Positions 22,295 through 30,710 of a stretch of DNA of 34,577 nt are shown here, in pieces. This DNA is from Cyanobacteria bacterium UBA2566. Lineage in GTDB: Bacteria > Cyanobacteriota > Cyanobacteriia > Cyanobacteriales > Desertifilaceae. Made by a program: the position numbers and the translations under genes. The notes beneath the pieces were generated by a model. It saw only the letters and a list, made by a program, of their open reading frames with translations, was not told where the DNA came from and ran no database searches. The first letter of the stretch is position 1. The number at the start of each line of letters is the position of its first letter. The stretch lies in assembly GCA_002340255.1 (NCBI GenBank), contig DDLS01000126.1, forward strand, positions 1 through 34,577, given 5' to 3'.

Positions 22295-23107
22295 TCAGTT
22301 AGCAGAAGCTAGTGATATTTTTGCCCAAACAGTCTCATGATTTTCATCCATCATCACAGTTGTGATCTCTTCAACCTTCAGCCTAGAATTAGGAGGAATA
22401 ATACCCTTAATACTTGCCAACCTTGTACCTCGCTCCCTTAAATTTATCGAAGTCATTGTTTCAATAGTGTTCTGCGTTTCAGGAATTGTATCTTGCTTAA
22501 TCGTTTTAGTATTATCATCCTCCAACGTTTGACTACCAGACCGGATTTTACCCAAATAAATCCATCCCTCTACATTCGATTGCTCTTCCGTGAGCTTTTG
22601 CAAAAGTTCTTTATCCGGACGATTGGCTATTTCTGCGTTACTATAGAACTCCATCTCAGGATTTTGGGCAGTTTGCACACTGCTCAATTTATCGCGAATA
22701 TAACCCTTAAATTCGTCGGTCACAGAGTCATCATCAAGGATTAATCCCGATATAGTTTGAGTAAGTGCTTGATTCTGACTGGATATGGGAATCGTGAACA
22801 AAATTCGTTTTTCATCATCATCTTCAGCTAAATTATAAAGACTAATCAGGGCAATTTTAGCTTTAGTGTTGTCTTCCCCAGCTAAATTTTCCAACTGTGC
22901 CTGAATTAGCTCAACAAACTTTTGCACTCTTTGATTTTCTTGTGCCTGTTCTTTAAGCTCTGTCTGTATTTCTGCTGAATTTCTTGCCGCTATAGTCGCT
23001 TGCCACGATGTGTAAATCCCAAAAATAGCGACTATCACACTCACCCCAATCTGTAATTGTTCTAACAATACTTTACGGTTTCTGTTCGTTGGCTGTTCCT
23101 CACTCAT
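22295..23107 (-). CDS. Single-pass membrane protein with coiled coil and SH3-like C-terminus, partner of the Argonaute-like protein
   Basis: This 270-residue protein has a basic N-terminus, one transmembrane helix (about residues 18-36, LQIGVSVIVAIFGIYTSWQA) and a helical stretch (about 37-75). A variable middle follows, then a C-terminal beta-rich part (VEGWIYLGKIRSG, LRERGTRLASIKGIIPPNSR, VWAKISLA) resembling bacterial SH3-like domains. It begins 64 bp after the stop of the Argonaute-like gene on the same strand, so it is probably in the same operon. Long pAgos lacking nuclease activity are often encoded beside effectors, some of them membrane proteins. Whether this is an effector, an anchor or unrelated is not shown by sequence. 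No homologue of known function is recognised. Confidence 0.75.
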   Translation of the reverse strand: MSEEQPTNRNRKVLLEQLQIGVSVIVAIFGIYTSWQATIAARNSAEIQTELKEQAQENQRVQKFVELIQAQLENLAGEDNTKAKIALISLYNLAEDDDEKRILFTIPISSQNQALTQTISGLILDDDSVTDEFKGYIRDKLSSVQTAQNPEMEFYSNAEIANRPDKELLQKLTEEQSNVEGWIYLGKIRSGSQTLEDDNTKTIKQDTIPETQNTIETMTSINLRERGTRLASIKGIIPPNSRLKVEEITTVMMDENHETVWAKISLASAN

Positions 23108-23171
23108 AACATGACTTTTTATAACTAATGGGTGAAAATAACTTTACTGTTCAAGAGATATCCTAATCTAT

Positions 23172-26100
23172 TTAAATAAACCATGGCGTTTTTTCTAATA
23201 CAGGATGCAATCGAAAATCATTTTTTTGTCTCAAAAAAGCAGATGTCAAATAAGCAATATCACCAGCATACTTAGTGGTGATAGGCTCCCCACACAAAGA
23301 ATCAGTAGATCCCCAGTTGAGTTTAGTTAAACTTAGAATTTGTCTGGCTATTGCTCTCAAGTCTGGAGGGGGTTTAGGTATTTTTTCTGGATATTCTACT
23401 TGTACATTTATCCCTAACATAATAGGTGTTCCCAAGGCTTTGCGATAAGGATTATGCCCAGTTGTAGAAATATACATCTGATTGGGAGATGTAATGACAT
23501 AGCTCCCTCGACTTAAGCTTCCATCAGTTTCAGGACGATTATCATAGAGCCTTACACCATGATGTGAGTTAATCCAAATAAATGAATATTTACCCTGCGG
23601 TCTAATTTGTCTCGCAGCTTCAAGAATTGCAGTTTTATCCTCGCGTGAGAACCGAGCTGAATAATGAAAATATATACTTGGCGTTTCAGATAATGAAAGT
23701 CGATTTAAGGTCTCCTTAATCAGCAACCTAAATTGCTTGATTTTTTCACTGTAAGAAAAAGCATTAATATTGCCAGAGTAAAATTGCCATTTCCCATACC
23801 GATCGAACACATTAGCATATCCCATTAAACGATCGGAATCACCACGATTACTTTGTGTATAGGAAAGACCAACGAAAAAGTCTGCATCAGGGATTGCCCC
23901 TGGTAATACCCATGGAATAATTCCACATTTTGCAACTATATTTAATGCTAGATTGAGATCTTTCCAATCCGGGTTTATAAGTGTCCTAGTATCAATCATT
24001 TGACAAGGGATACCATTCTCTAGCAAAAATCTCTTGGCCGAGTAGTATGGAGACGATTCATCATCAATTGGATAATCTTTTTCCGGAATATGAACAAGAA
24101 ATATCCGATTAAGATTTTCATTTCCAATCCAATCAGGATGTTCAGAAAGTAGCCTCTTACATTCTGATAACGTCTCTTGGATAGAACAAGGTGTGACAAT
24201 TGAAGAATAAGTGAATTTAGTTTTAAACGTTCGTTCAGAACCGCGATACTTATATTTTCCTGTTTTAATTCGTTGAATAAGATTAGCCATATTGCTGTGA
24301 AATTTTGATGTACAAATAGGAATAATTTCAATATTTTTTTCAGACTTGCTATAAGCTCCAAACTGCGTAATACCATCCCGAATATCTTTAGATTCATTAT
24401 AAGAACTAAATTCAACATCTGGCTCTGGTACACTGCGAACTTGAAAACGATCTGACACATTTTCTTGTCTGTATAACGCAACAGGTTCTGGTGTCATATC
24501 ACACCATAATTCATCTACTTTGATTGGAAAATTTTTTTTCGCTAACTCTTGCGCTGTGTTTTTCGTTTTTTCAGCACGAATTCTAGATGAGTTGGGCTGG
24601 AGAGATAAGCTATGTTCTTTGATTACTTTTGATAAATCGAACCGAATGTTGTGATACTTGAGCATCAGTTCAATTTCCGATCTGGAAAGATTGGGAATAA
24701 CTTGATTACTCGCAACTTGAACTTCTTGCTTGAAGTCAAACAAATATATGCTAGTTAATTCAGAGTTAATAGAAATTATTTTTCCTAGCTGCCATCCATT
24801 CCATTTGACAACTGATGTTCTACCAATTAAGCGATTTAAGCGATCTGGAGAAAAACAGGACAACAGGAATTGAAGTTTACTAACATTTTTTACCTGCAAT
24901 ATATAATCAATACATAAATAGTATTTTTTTGAATACTGACGAACTTGAAATGTATAAGCAGGATATAATCTGACAAATTTATTAATTGAATCTGAAAAAG
25001 GAATAGATAGTCCTTTACGGTGAGCTATTATTTTACCAAATTTCAAGCCATCAATATACCAATTCGTATTGGATAATGAATTTCTAATACCATTAACAAT
25101 ACTCTTATAAAAAATATTAGTATGAGTGCTCCCAAGAATATGATCTTCGTTTGATGCAAATGTTAGAGGGAAAAGATTGCAAAATTCAGTTGATTCTGAT
25201 ATTGAATTCAATCTAAAAGCCGCTTCTCTTTCTTGAGCATTACTAAATAAAGTAACTGTTGTTTGGCTTGGGCTTATCCTATATTCAGGTGCTGGTAAAT
25301 TTAGCTTTTTCATTTCATCATGCATACGTTTAGTTCCTTCACTAAGTGCCCTTACAAACTCAGAACCATGCTCATCACGCATCATTTTTAACCATTCTAT
25401 AATCTTAGGATTTCTTGGCGAAGAGTTGAGTCGTGTATTCTCAAGAGAGAATTTTTCAGGAACATCCATATCTCTCTGCTGTAGTTTTCCTGGATTGCGT
25501 ACAACAAAAGCATTTTTGTATAATTCACATTCAATTGGTAGTGTAATTGCATATTCACGGTGAGCAACTGCATTTACAATTGCCTCATCAACTGCAATCC
25601 AAGGATACTCTGGTTCTTCTATAAAACCACCATTAGCTTTCCGCTTCTGATAAATTTTAAAAAACCCTGAATCTCGAAAAAAAGTCCTCAAGTCGCGTAT
25701 TTGTTTAGTAATTGAACCTGTAAACTTCTTATCTAATGTTGGCAAGCCTCGATTGTCAATATCTTCCACGTTAGTTTCAAATCTTAGCAATCGAATGTAA
25801 GATGCAGGAAGGATTCTTTGTGGATTTGATGAAAAAAAGAGAAAACTAGAGTTTGTAAACATTGTCTCTTCTCTATTTCTATTTACTCCACCAACTTGAT
25901 ATAATAAATCTTCCTCAGAATAGTCATAAGATGAATCGAGTAAACAGACTCTACGAAATTCCTGCCAAACAGCACTATCTATATCGTTAGCATCATAAGG
26001 ACAGCAATCTAGTTGCTCATAATCTATCACTCTTTTATCTCGCCGCAATTGGTCAAGTTGTTGATGATTCAAGTCAATATTTTGCGATCCTTGTCTTATC

Positions 26101-26549
26101 CATGCACGAGGATGATTACCTAGCGTTTGACAAATACGCCGTGATGTGTAAGGAACATAAATTAGACAAATAAAATCTTCTTGGTCAGAATTATTTTTAC
26201 AAGTAAAAAACTTTGCTTGGGCTGCTTGATTGGCTAATAATTTGTTAAACCCTGTTAATCGACTTCTTTGATCGTCTGAGAGATGATTAATTCCTTTGAC
26301 TTCCCCTTTTTTTGAAATCCCGACAACTAGGAGGCTTCCTAATTTATTGGTATTAGCAAATGCAGAGATGCACTCAGCTATTTGGTCTAAAACACCATCT
26401 AGTGTCTTTTTGTTAACACAACCATTCTCTCCAACTCGTCCAGCTTCCTTCCGATCAAAATACTGACCTTCAAACTTTGTGTCCTCTGGGGCGGTTAAAA
26501 ATTGCCAGTGTTTTTCAGGATGCTCAAAAACTTCTCTAGGGTCTAGCAT
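23172..26549 (-). CDS. AlbA_2/COG2865-like domain fused to a long, apparently catalytically inactive prokaryotic Argonaute
   Basis: This 1125-residue protein joins two parts. Residues about 14-165 form a Schlafen-type AlbA_2 domain (EGQYFDRKEA, IAECISAFANTNKLGSLLVV, AWIRQGS). Residues about 315-356 carry the COG2865 HATPase_c_4-like signature (DEAIVNAVAHREY, FVVRNPGKL). From about 455 onward it resembles a long pAgo: an N/L1-like segment (VRLYPAYTFQVRQYSKKYYL), a PAZ/L2-like segment (TSVVKWNGWQLGKI, VIPNLSRSEIELMLKYHNI), MID (about 810-880) and PIWI (about 885-1125, ending LTKLNWGSTDS, TTKYAGDIAYLTS). The MID pocket set is kept: Tyr835/836, Lys839, Gln850 and Lys874. PIWI aspartates are lost: GLSY has Ser896 where GxD is expected, and HYSARF (962-967) lacks the next Asp. 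The likely role is guide-dependent sensing that triggers the N-terminal domain or the membrane partner. The gene is AT-rich with no HIP1 site seen. Confidence 0.8.
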   Translation of the reverse strand: MLDPREVFEHPEKHWQFLTAPEDTKFEGQYFDRKEAGRVGENGCVNKKTLDGVLDQIAECISAFANTNKLGSLLVVGISKKGEVKGINHLSDDQRSRLTGFNKLLANQAAQAKFFTCKNNSDQEDFICLIYVPYTSRRICQTLGNHPRAWIRQGSQNIDLNHQQLDQLRRDKRVIDYEQLDCCPYDANDIDSAVWQEFRRVCLLDSSYDYSEEDLLYQVGGVNRNREETMFTNSSFLFFSSNPQRILPASYIRLLRFETNVEDIDNRGLPTLDKKFTGSITKQIRDLRTFFRDSGFFKIYQKRKANGGFIEEPEYPWIAVDEAIVNAVAHREYAITLPIECELYKNAFVVRNPGKLQQRDMDVPEKFSLENTRLNSSPRNPKIIEWLKMMRDEHGSEFVRALSEGTKRMHDEMKKLNLPAPEYRISPSQTTVTLFSNAQEREAAFRLNSISESTEFCNLFPLTFASNEDHILGSTHTNIFYKSIVNGIRNSLSNTNWYIDGLKFGKIIAHRKGLSIPFSDSINKFVRLYPAYTFQVRQYSKKYYLCIDYILQVKNVSKLQFLLSCFSPDRLNRLIGRTSVVKWNGWQLGKIISINSELTSIYLFDFKQEVQVASNQVIPNLSRSEIELMLKYHNIRFDLSKVIKEHSLSLQPNSSRIRAEKTKNTAQELAKKNFPIKVDELWCDMTPEPVALYRQENVSDRFQVRSVPEPDVEFSSYNESKDIRDGITQFGAYSKSEKNIEIIPICTSKFHSNMANLIQRIKTGKYKYRGSERTFKTKFTYSSIVTPCSIQETLSECKRLLSEHPDWIGNENLNRIFLVHIPEKDYPIDDESSPYYSAKRFLLENGIPCQMIDTRTLINPDWKDLNLALNIVAKCGIIPWVLPGAIPDADFFVGLSYTQSNRGDSDRLMGYANVFDRYGKWQFYSGNINAFSYSEKIKQFRLLIKETLNRLSLSETPSIYFHYSARFSREDKTAILEAARQIRPQGKYSFIWINSHHGVRLYDNRPETDGSLSRGSYVITSPNQMYISTTGHNPYRKALGTPIMLGINVQVEYPEKIPKPPPDLRAIARQILSLTKLNWGSTDSLCGEPITTKYAGDIAYLTSAFLRQKNDFRLHPVLEKTPWFI

Positions 26550-26665
26550 AACTTAGGGAATAAAATTGAACACACTTTTCTATACTAGCAAGTCTGGTGG
26601 GTTTTGTGGGAAATACAGTAGCTAGAATTGTATCAATATACAAATGCCTAAAATCCATAGACAAA

Positions 26666-26690
26666 GGAGGGGCAAGTGACTTACCCCTCC
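26666..26690 (-). terminator. Hairpin terminator of the rbcLXS operon
   Basis: GGAGGGG (26666-26672) and CCCCTCC (26684-26690) form a 7-bp G+C-rich stem. In the minus direction it lies 42 bp after the rbcS stop and is followed by TTTGT. It should separate RuBisCO transcription from the downstream Argonaute gene. Confidence 0.7.
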
Positions 26691-26731
26691 TCAAATCCGA
26701 CTAATTTACTAATTTATCGCGTCTTTATAAC

Positions 26732-27073
26732 TTAGTAACGACGGAGATTAGCATTAGGTTTGTGAACAATGAAGCTCAGAACTTGACATTGTTTGATGTT
26801 GTCAAATCCCATAACGCGAACGTAGCTTTCGCGATATTCTGCACGACAAGCATCAATTTCAGCCATTACTTCGTTAACAGTTTTAGCGTGGAACAGGGGA
26901 AGTTTCCACAGCGTCCAGTAGCGCATTTCGGGGCTGGAATCTTCACTAAATTCCACACCAGCAATATAGCCTTGATCCAAAATGTACTGAATTTGCATTT
27001 TGATCTGGGCATCAGTCAGGGGAGGCAGATAAGAAAGCGTTTCGTAACGGCGCTCTTTAGGTAAAGTTTGCAT
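26732..27073 (-). CDS. rbcS: RuBisCO small subunit (form IB)
   Basis: This 113-residue small subunit starts MQTLPKERRYETLSYLPPLT and contains YILDQGYIAGVEFSED, YWTLWKLPLF and the conserved end VMGFDNIKQCQVLSFIVHKP. Eight copies cap the large-subunit octamer and raise its catalytic rate; the enzyme sits in carboxysomes. Length is normal for cyanobacteria. It is the last gene of the rbcL-rbcX-rbcS operon, 52 bp after rbcX and just before a strong hairpin terminator. Confidence 0.98.
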   Translation of the reverse strand: MQTLPKERRYETLSYLPPLTDAQIKMQIQYILDQGYIAGVEFSEDSSPEMRYWTLWKLPLFHAKTVNEVMAEIDACRAEYRESYVRVMGFDNIKQCQVLSFIVHKPNANLRRY

Positions 27074-27125
27074 GGTTTTTAAGCAGTTGTGTCTAGAATT
27101 TGGACTCGAAGTGATCCAGCAATCA

Positions 27126-27512
27126 TCAATCTGAATCGGTTGGTGATTGGGTATCAGAAGAAGAATCAGGGATATTAAGTTGCGTTACTCGTTCGAGATA
27201 TTGACGGCGATGTTCTATATTGCCTTGTTGAATATTACTGCGAACCATTTCGGGTAAGAAATCAGTAACTTCTTCAGCTAGATGTTCTCGTACCGTCATT
27301 ACCCGGAATGCCATCTCTGGTTTGGCTTGGAAAAGCTCATCAAGATAAGCTTCTCCATCCTGAATTTTTCCGGTTGAGGAAAATCCACTGAGCCAAATCG
27401 CTTCACCGGGATTGGTTTCTCTTAACTGATTCGTCACTACTTTGACCGCTTGATAGGTGAGATAACTCGCCATTACACGGCTAGTAGCTTTGGCAACGTT
27501 TTTAATATCCAT
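27126..27512 (-). CDS. rbcX: RuBisCO assembly chaperone RbcX
   Basis: This 128-residue chaperone shows the helical core (KATSRVMASYLTYQAVKVVT, QLRETNP, YLDELFQAKPEMAFRVMTVR, HLAEEVTDFLPEMVRSNIQQ). The dimer binds the C-terminal tail of RbcL and stabilises RbcL dimers until RbcS joins. The acidic tail (PDSSSDTQSPTDSD) is variable among species. It lies between rbcL and rbcS, the classic cyanobacterial order. The spacer to rbcL is 125 bp and holds a hairpin. Confidence 0.97.
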   Translation of the reverse strand: MDIKNVAKATSRVMASYLTYQAVKVVTNQLRETNPGEAIWLSGFSSTGKIQDGEAYLDELFQAKPEMAFRVMTVREHLAEEVTDFLPEMVRSNIQQGNIEHRRQYLERVTQLNIPDSSSDTQSPTDSD

Positions 27513-27567
27513 GTCCTGATCTCGGCCGCTAGGATGAAAGAATCCCCGATTTTAGAGGGAGATTTGG

Positions 27568-27597
27568 GGCAAGATTGTGATCGACAACACTCTTGCC
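27568..27597 (-). promoter_or_regulatory. Intercistronic hairpin between rbcL and rbcX
   Basis: GGCAAGA (27568-27574) pairs with TCTTGCC (27591-27597), and TTGT with ACAA inside it, leaving a small loop and a CAC bulge. In the direction of transcription no T tract follows. It may protect the 3' end of rbcL mRNA or cause partial termination, so that rbcL outnumbers rbcX. Role is inferred. Confidence 0.5.
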
Positions 27598-27637
27598 TTT
27601 TCTTCCTCTTAACGGATGCTCTAACTCTGGGCAGAGA

Positions 27638-29068
27638 TTAGAGGGTATCCATGGCCTCGAACTCGAACTTGATTTCTTTCCACAGTTCGCAAGCAACGGC
27701 CAATTCGGGAGACCATTTACAAGCTTCGCGGATTACGTCGCCACCTTCACGGAAGAGGTTGCGACCTTCGTTACGAGCTTGGATACAAGCTTCGAGAGCA
27801 ACGCGGTTAGCGGTTGCACCAGGAGCGTTACCCCAGGGGTGACCCAAGGTTCCACCACCGAATTGTAAGCAGGAGTCGTCACCGAAGATTTCTACGAGAG
27901 CTGGCATGTGCCATACGTGAATACCACCGGAAGCAACGGGCATTACACCAGGCATGGAAGCCCAATCTTGGGTGAAGTAGATTCCGCGTTGACGGTCTTG
28001 TTCGATGTGGTCTTCGCGCATGAGGTCAACGAAGCCCATGGTGATGCCTTTTTCACCTTCGAGTTTACCCACAACGGTTCCAGAGTGGAGGTGATCGCCG
28101 CCGGACATGCGTAAGCATTTGGCGAGAACGCGGAAGTGAATTCCGTGGGCTTTCTGACGGTCGATAACGGCGTGCATGGCACGGTGGATGTGCAGTAGTA
28201 CGCCGTTGTCGCGACACCATCTAGCGAGGGTGGTGTTGGCGGTGAATCCTCCAGTGAGGTAGTCATGCATGATGATGGGGGTACCGATTTCTTTGGCGAA
28301 TTCGGCCCGTTGCATCATTTGTTCAACGGTAGGAGCGGTTACGTTAAGGTAGTGACCTTTGATTTCACCGGTTTCTGCTTGAGCTTTTTCGATCGCTTCT
28401 TGAACGAATAGGAAGCGGTCTCTCCAGCGCATGAAGGGCTGAGAGTTGATGTTTTCGTCGTCTTTGGTGAAGTCTAGACCACCACGGAGACACTCGTATA
28501 CTGCACGACCGTAGTTTTTAGCCGATAAACCGAGTTTGGGTTTGATGGTACAACCGAGTAGGGGACGACCGTATTTGTTGAGTTTGTCCCGTTCTACGGT
28601 GATACCGTGGGGAGGCCCTTGGAAGGTTTTCAGATAAGCGATGGGAATCCGCATATCTTCTAAACGTAGGGCGCGTAGGGCTTTGAAACCGAATACGTTA
28701 CCTACGATGGAGGTTAACATATTGGTTACAGAACCTTCTTCAAACAGATCCAGGGGATAAGCTACATAACAAATGTATTGGTTATCTTCTCCAGGAACTG
28801 ATTCAATATCGTAGCAACGACCTTTGTAGCGATCGAGATCGGTTAATAGGTCAGTCCATACAGTCGTCCAGGTTCCGGTGGACGATTCCGCAGCTACCGC
28901 AGCGCCTGCTTCTTCGGGAGGAACGCCCGGTTGGGGGGTCATCCGGAATGCGGCCAGAACGTCGGTATCTTTCGGTGTGTAATCTGGTGTGTAGTAGGTT
29001 AATTTGTAATCCTTTACACCAGCTTGATATCCAGCTTTAGACTGGGTTTGAGTTTGAGCGTAAGACAT
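27638..29068 (-). CDS. rbcL: RuBisCO large subunit (form IB)
   Basis: This 476-residue large subunit is full length. It starts MSYAQTQTQSKAGYQAGVKD and includes the signature GGLDFTKDDENINSQPFMRW with the carbamylated Lys in TKDDE. HIHRAMHAVIDRQKAHGIHF, SGGDHLHSGTVVGKLEGEKG and ASGGIHVWHMPALVEIFGDD follow. It fixes CO2 on ribulose-1,5-bisphosphate in the Calvin cycle inside carboxysomes. An AGGAAGG ribosome-binding site precedes the ATG. Codon use is noticeably more G+C-rich than in the Argonaute gene, as expected for a highly expressed gene. First gene of the operon with rbcX and rbcS. Confidence 0.99.
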   Translation of the reverse strand: MSYAQTQTQSKAGYQAGVKDYKLTYYTPDYTPKDTDVLAAFRMTPQPGVPPEEAGAAVAAESSTGTWTTVWTDLLTDLDRYKGRCYDIESVPGEDNQYICYVAYPLDLFEEGSVTNMLTSIVGNVFGFKALRALRLEDMRIPIAYLKTFQGPPHGITVERDKLNKYGRPLLGCTIKPKLGLSAKNYGRAVYECLRGGLDFTKDDENINSQPFMRWRDRFLFVQEAIEKAQAETGEIKGHYLNVTAPTVEQMMQRAEFAKEIGTPIIMHDYLTGGFTANTTLARWCRDNGVLLHIHRAMHAVIDRQKAHGIHFRVLAKCLRMSGGDHLHSGTVVGKLEGEKGITMGFVDLMREDHIEQDRQRGIYFTQDWASMPGVMPVASGGIHVWHMPALVEIFGDDSCLQFGGGTLGHPWGNAPGATANRVALEACIQARNEGRNLFREGGDVIREACKWSPELAVACELWKEIKFEFEAMDTL

Positions 29069-29340
29069 GAAATCCCTTCCTAAAAACTAGCACTTAATAC
29101 GTTTTGTGCCGATTGGCTAGATGTTTAAGAATATATCAAGATTCGGGCCACTTTACGTTCACTTCTACTTGTTTTGCAAATAATCCTTACTTATATTTAC
29201 AGCTATCATTAAGCTTTATGACGAAAATCTTGACAAAAGTCTACATTTGTTAAGAAAATATTAAACTTGATTTTTTTGAGCTGGGTTGGCGATCGCCAGT
29301 AAAGAGAACTCCTCTGGGGATCGGTGGGTAAAAAGCCCTA
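29069..29340 (-). promoter_or_regulatory. rbcL promoter and leader region
   Basis: This AT-rich upstream region of the RuBisCO operon contains a -10-like TATATT on the minus strand (29130-29135) that would give a leader of about 55 nt, and AGGAAGG just before the ATG. No clear -35 box is present. A HIP1-containing sequence, GGCGATCGCC, lies near 29288. Binding sites for LysR-type regulators such as CmpR/RbcR are expected here but I cannot identify one with confidence. Confidence 0.4.
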
Positions 29341-29397
29341 TGCTTGAGTCATACGTAATGCAATATAACTTTATCTGGTTGGGGAGGAAGACTAGAG

Positions 29398-29575
29398 TAT
29401 ATTGTTACGATATGGACATTATTTGTGACAAAAGGATATAGGGATTTCTCCTTTAGGAAATAGGAAAGGTGCTAGTCCCTCATCAAGTAGGGGCGAAAAA
29501 TTTTTTGCCCTCATGCTTTTCTAGGAGGAGGGCATCTTTTGGTATAGTGCCTGTAGGATCATTGAGACGGTAATC
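29398..29575 (+). promoter_or_regulatory. Candidate structured leader of gcvT
   Basis: A TATATT at 29398-29403 could be a -10 box. Downstream are nested pairings AGGGA/TCCCT (29440-29444 with 29476-29480) and CCTTT/AAAGG (29450-29454 with 29465-29469). Two overlapping hairpins follow: GGGC-AAAAA/TTTTT-GCCC (29491-29510) and TGCCCTC/GAGGGCA (29506-29512 with 29528-29534). The last two share GCCC and exclude each other, as in attenuators; TCTTTT follows the second. A TATAGT at 29542 is an alternative promoter that would bypass the leader. It does not match the glycine riboswitch consensus. Confidence 0.35.
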
Positions 29576-30673
29576 ATGGCTTTACTTCATACTCCACTGT
29601 TTGACTCGTGCGTAAAACTCAAGGCAAAGATGACTGAATTTTCCGGTTGGGAAATGCCAGTACAATTTTCAGGAATCAAACAAGAACATGAAGCAGTCAG
29701 AACCCATGTCGGAATGTTTGACATCTCCCATATGGGCAAATTCTTCCTCAGTGGCGCTTCAGTAATCGCCAGTTTACAAACTCTCGTTCCCTCAGATCTA
29801 GCTCGTCTTAAACCGGGCCAAGCTCAATATACGGTACTTCTGAATTCAGAAGGAGGCATTATTGACGATATTATTGTCTATCTGCAAAGTCAAGAAGACA
29901 ACGGAGAGGAAAAAGTCGCTATTATCGTCAATGCTGCTACTTGTGAGGGAGATCGCCAATGGATACAGCAACATCTCGATCCAGATAAAATCCAATTCGA
30001 CGACCAAACCCTCAACCAAGCACTGATTGCTCTGCAAGGCCCCAAAGCTCTCGAAACCCTACAAACCCTCGTCACCACTAATCTCTCTTCTATCCCTCGC
30101 TTTGGTCACATCCCCATTCCCCTGCTCGGTAGTTGGTCTTTCCTCGCTCGCACCGGCTACACAGGCGAAGACGGAGTAGAAATTATGCTCGATCCAGACA
30201 CGGCTCTTCAACTCTGGGATACCTTACTGCAAACCGGTGTTATCCCTTGTGGTTTAGGAGCTAGGGATACCCTACGCTTAGAAGCCGCCTTAGCGCTCTA
30301 CGGTCAAGATATCGATCTCACCACCACCCCCCTAGAAGCGGGTTTGAAATGGTTAGTCCATTTGAAAACTAAAGGCGATTTTATCGGTCGATCGGTGTTA
30401 GAAGAGCAGCAAGCAAACGGAGTTTCTAAGCGCTTAGTGGGACTACAAGGAGAAGGTCGTCATATTGCTCGTCATGGCTATCCCCTGTTGGCTAGCGGGG
30501 AAGTCGTCTCTGAAGTCGCCAGTGGAACGCTTTCCCCTACCCTCGGTTATCCCATTGCCATGGCATACCTACCGAAAAAATGGGCAAAAATTGGGCAAGA
30601 ACTTGAAGTGGAAATTCGTGGAAAACGGTATCCGATGAAAGTGGTTAAAAAACCGTTTTATCGTGCTGGGTAA
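29576..30673 (+). CDS. gcvT: Aminomethyltransferase (glycine cleavage system T protein)
   Basis: This 365-residue T protein transfers the methylene group from aminomethylated H protein to tetrahydrofolate, releasing ammonia. In cyanobacteria this serves photorespiratory glycine breakdown, which fits its place opposite the RuBisCO operon. Visible blocks are FSGWEMPVQFSGIKQEHEAV, VGMFDISHMGKF, LARTGYTGEDGVEI and LGARDTLRLEAALALYGQDI. The C-terminal domain ends with RGKRYPMKVVKKPFYR. Length is typical. It is divergent from rbcL across a 507-bp region and convergent with the aldo/keto reductase. gcvP and gcvH are not in the window. Confidence 0.97.
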   Translation: MALLHTPLFDSCVKLKAKMTEFSGWEMPVQFSGIKQEHEAVRTHVGMFDISHMGKFFLSGASVIASLQTLVPSDLARLKPGQAQYTVLLNSEGGIIDDIIVYLQSQEDNGEEKVAIIVNAATCEGDRQWIQQHLDPDKIQFDDQTLNQALIALQGPKALETLQTLVTTNLSSIPRFGHIPIPLLGSWSFLARTGYTGEDGVEIMLDPDTALQLWDTLLQTGVIPCGLGARDTLRLEAALALYGQDIDLTTTPLEAGLKWLVHLKTKGDFIGRSVLEEQQANGVSKRLVGLQGEGRHIARHGYPLLASGEVVSEVASGTLSPTLGYPIAMAYLPKKWAKIGQELEVEIRGKRYPMKVVKKPFYRAG

Positions 30674-30710
30674 TGGATCAACTCAGCAGTTCTGATATAG
30701 CATATAGTGC

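Noticed and set aside
23172..26549. Annotating the 1125-residue protein as a RecG-like helicase or AlbA-type transcriptional regulator
   Set aside because: Only the N-terminal 440 residues fit COG2865; no helicase motifs are present and the larger C-terminal part looks like an Argonaute.
29398..29575. Glycine riboswitch before gcvT
   Set aside because: The conserved aptamer core sequences are not seen, only unrelated hairpins.
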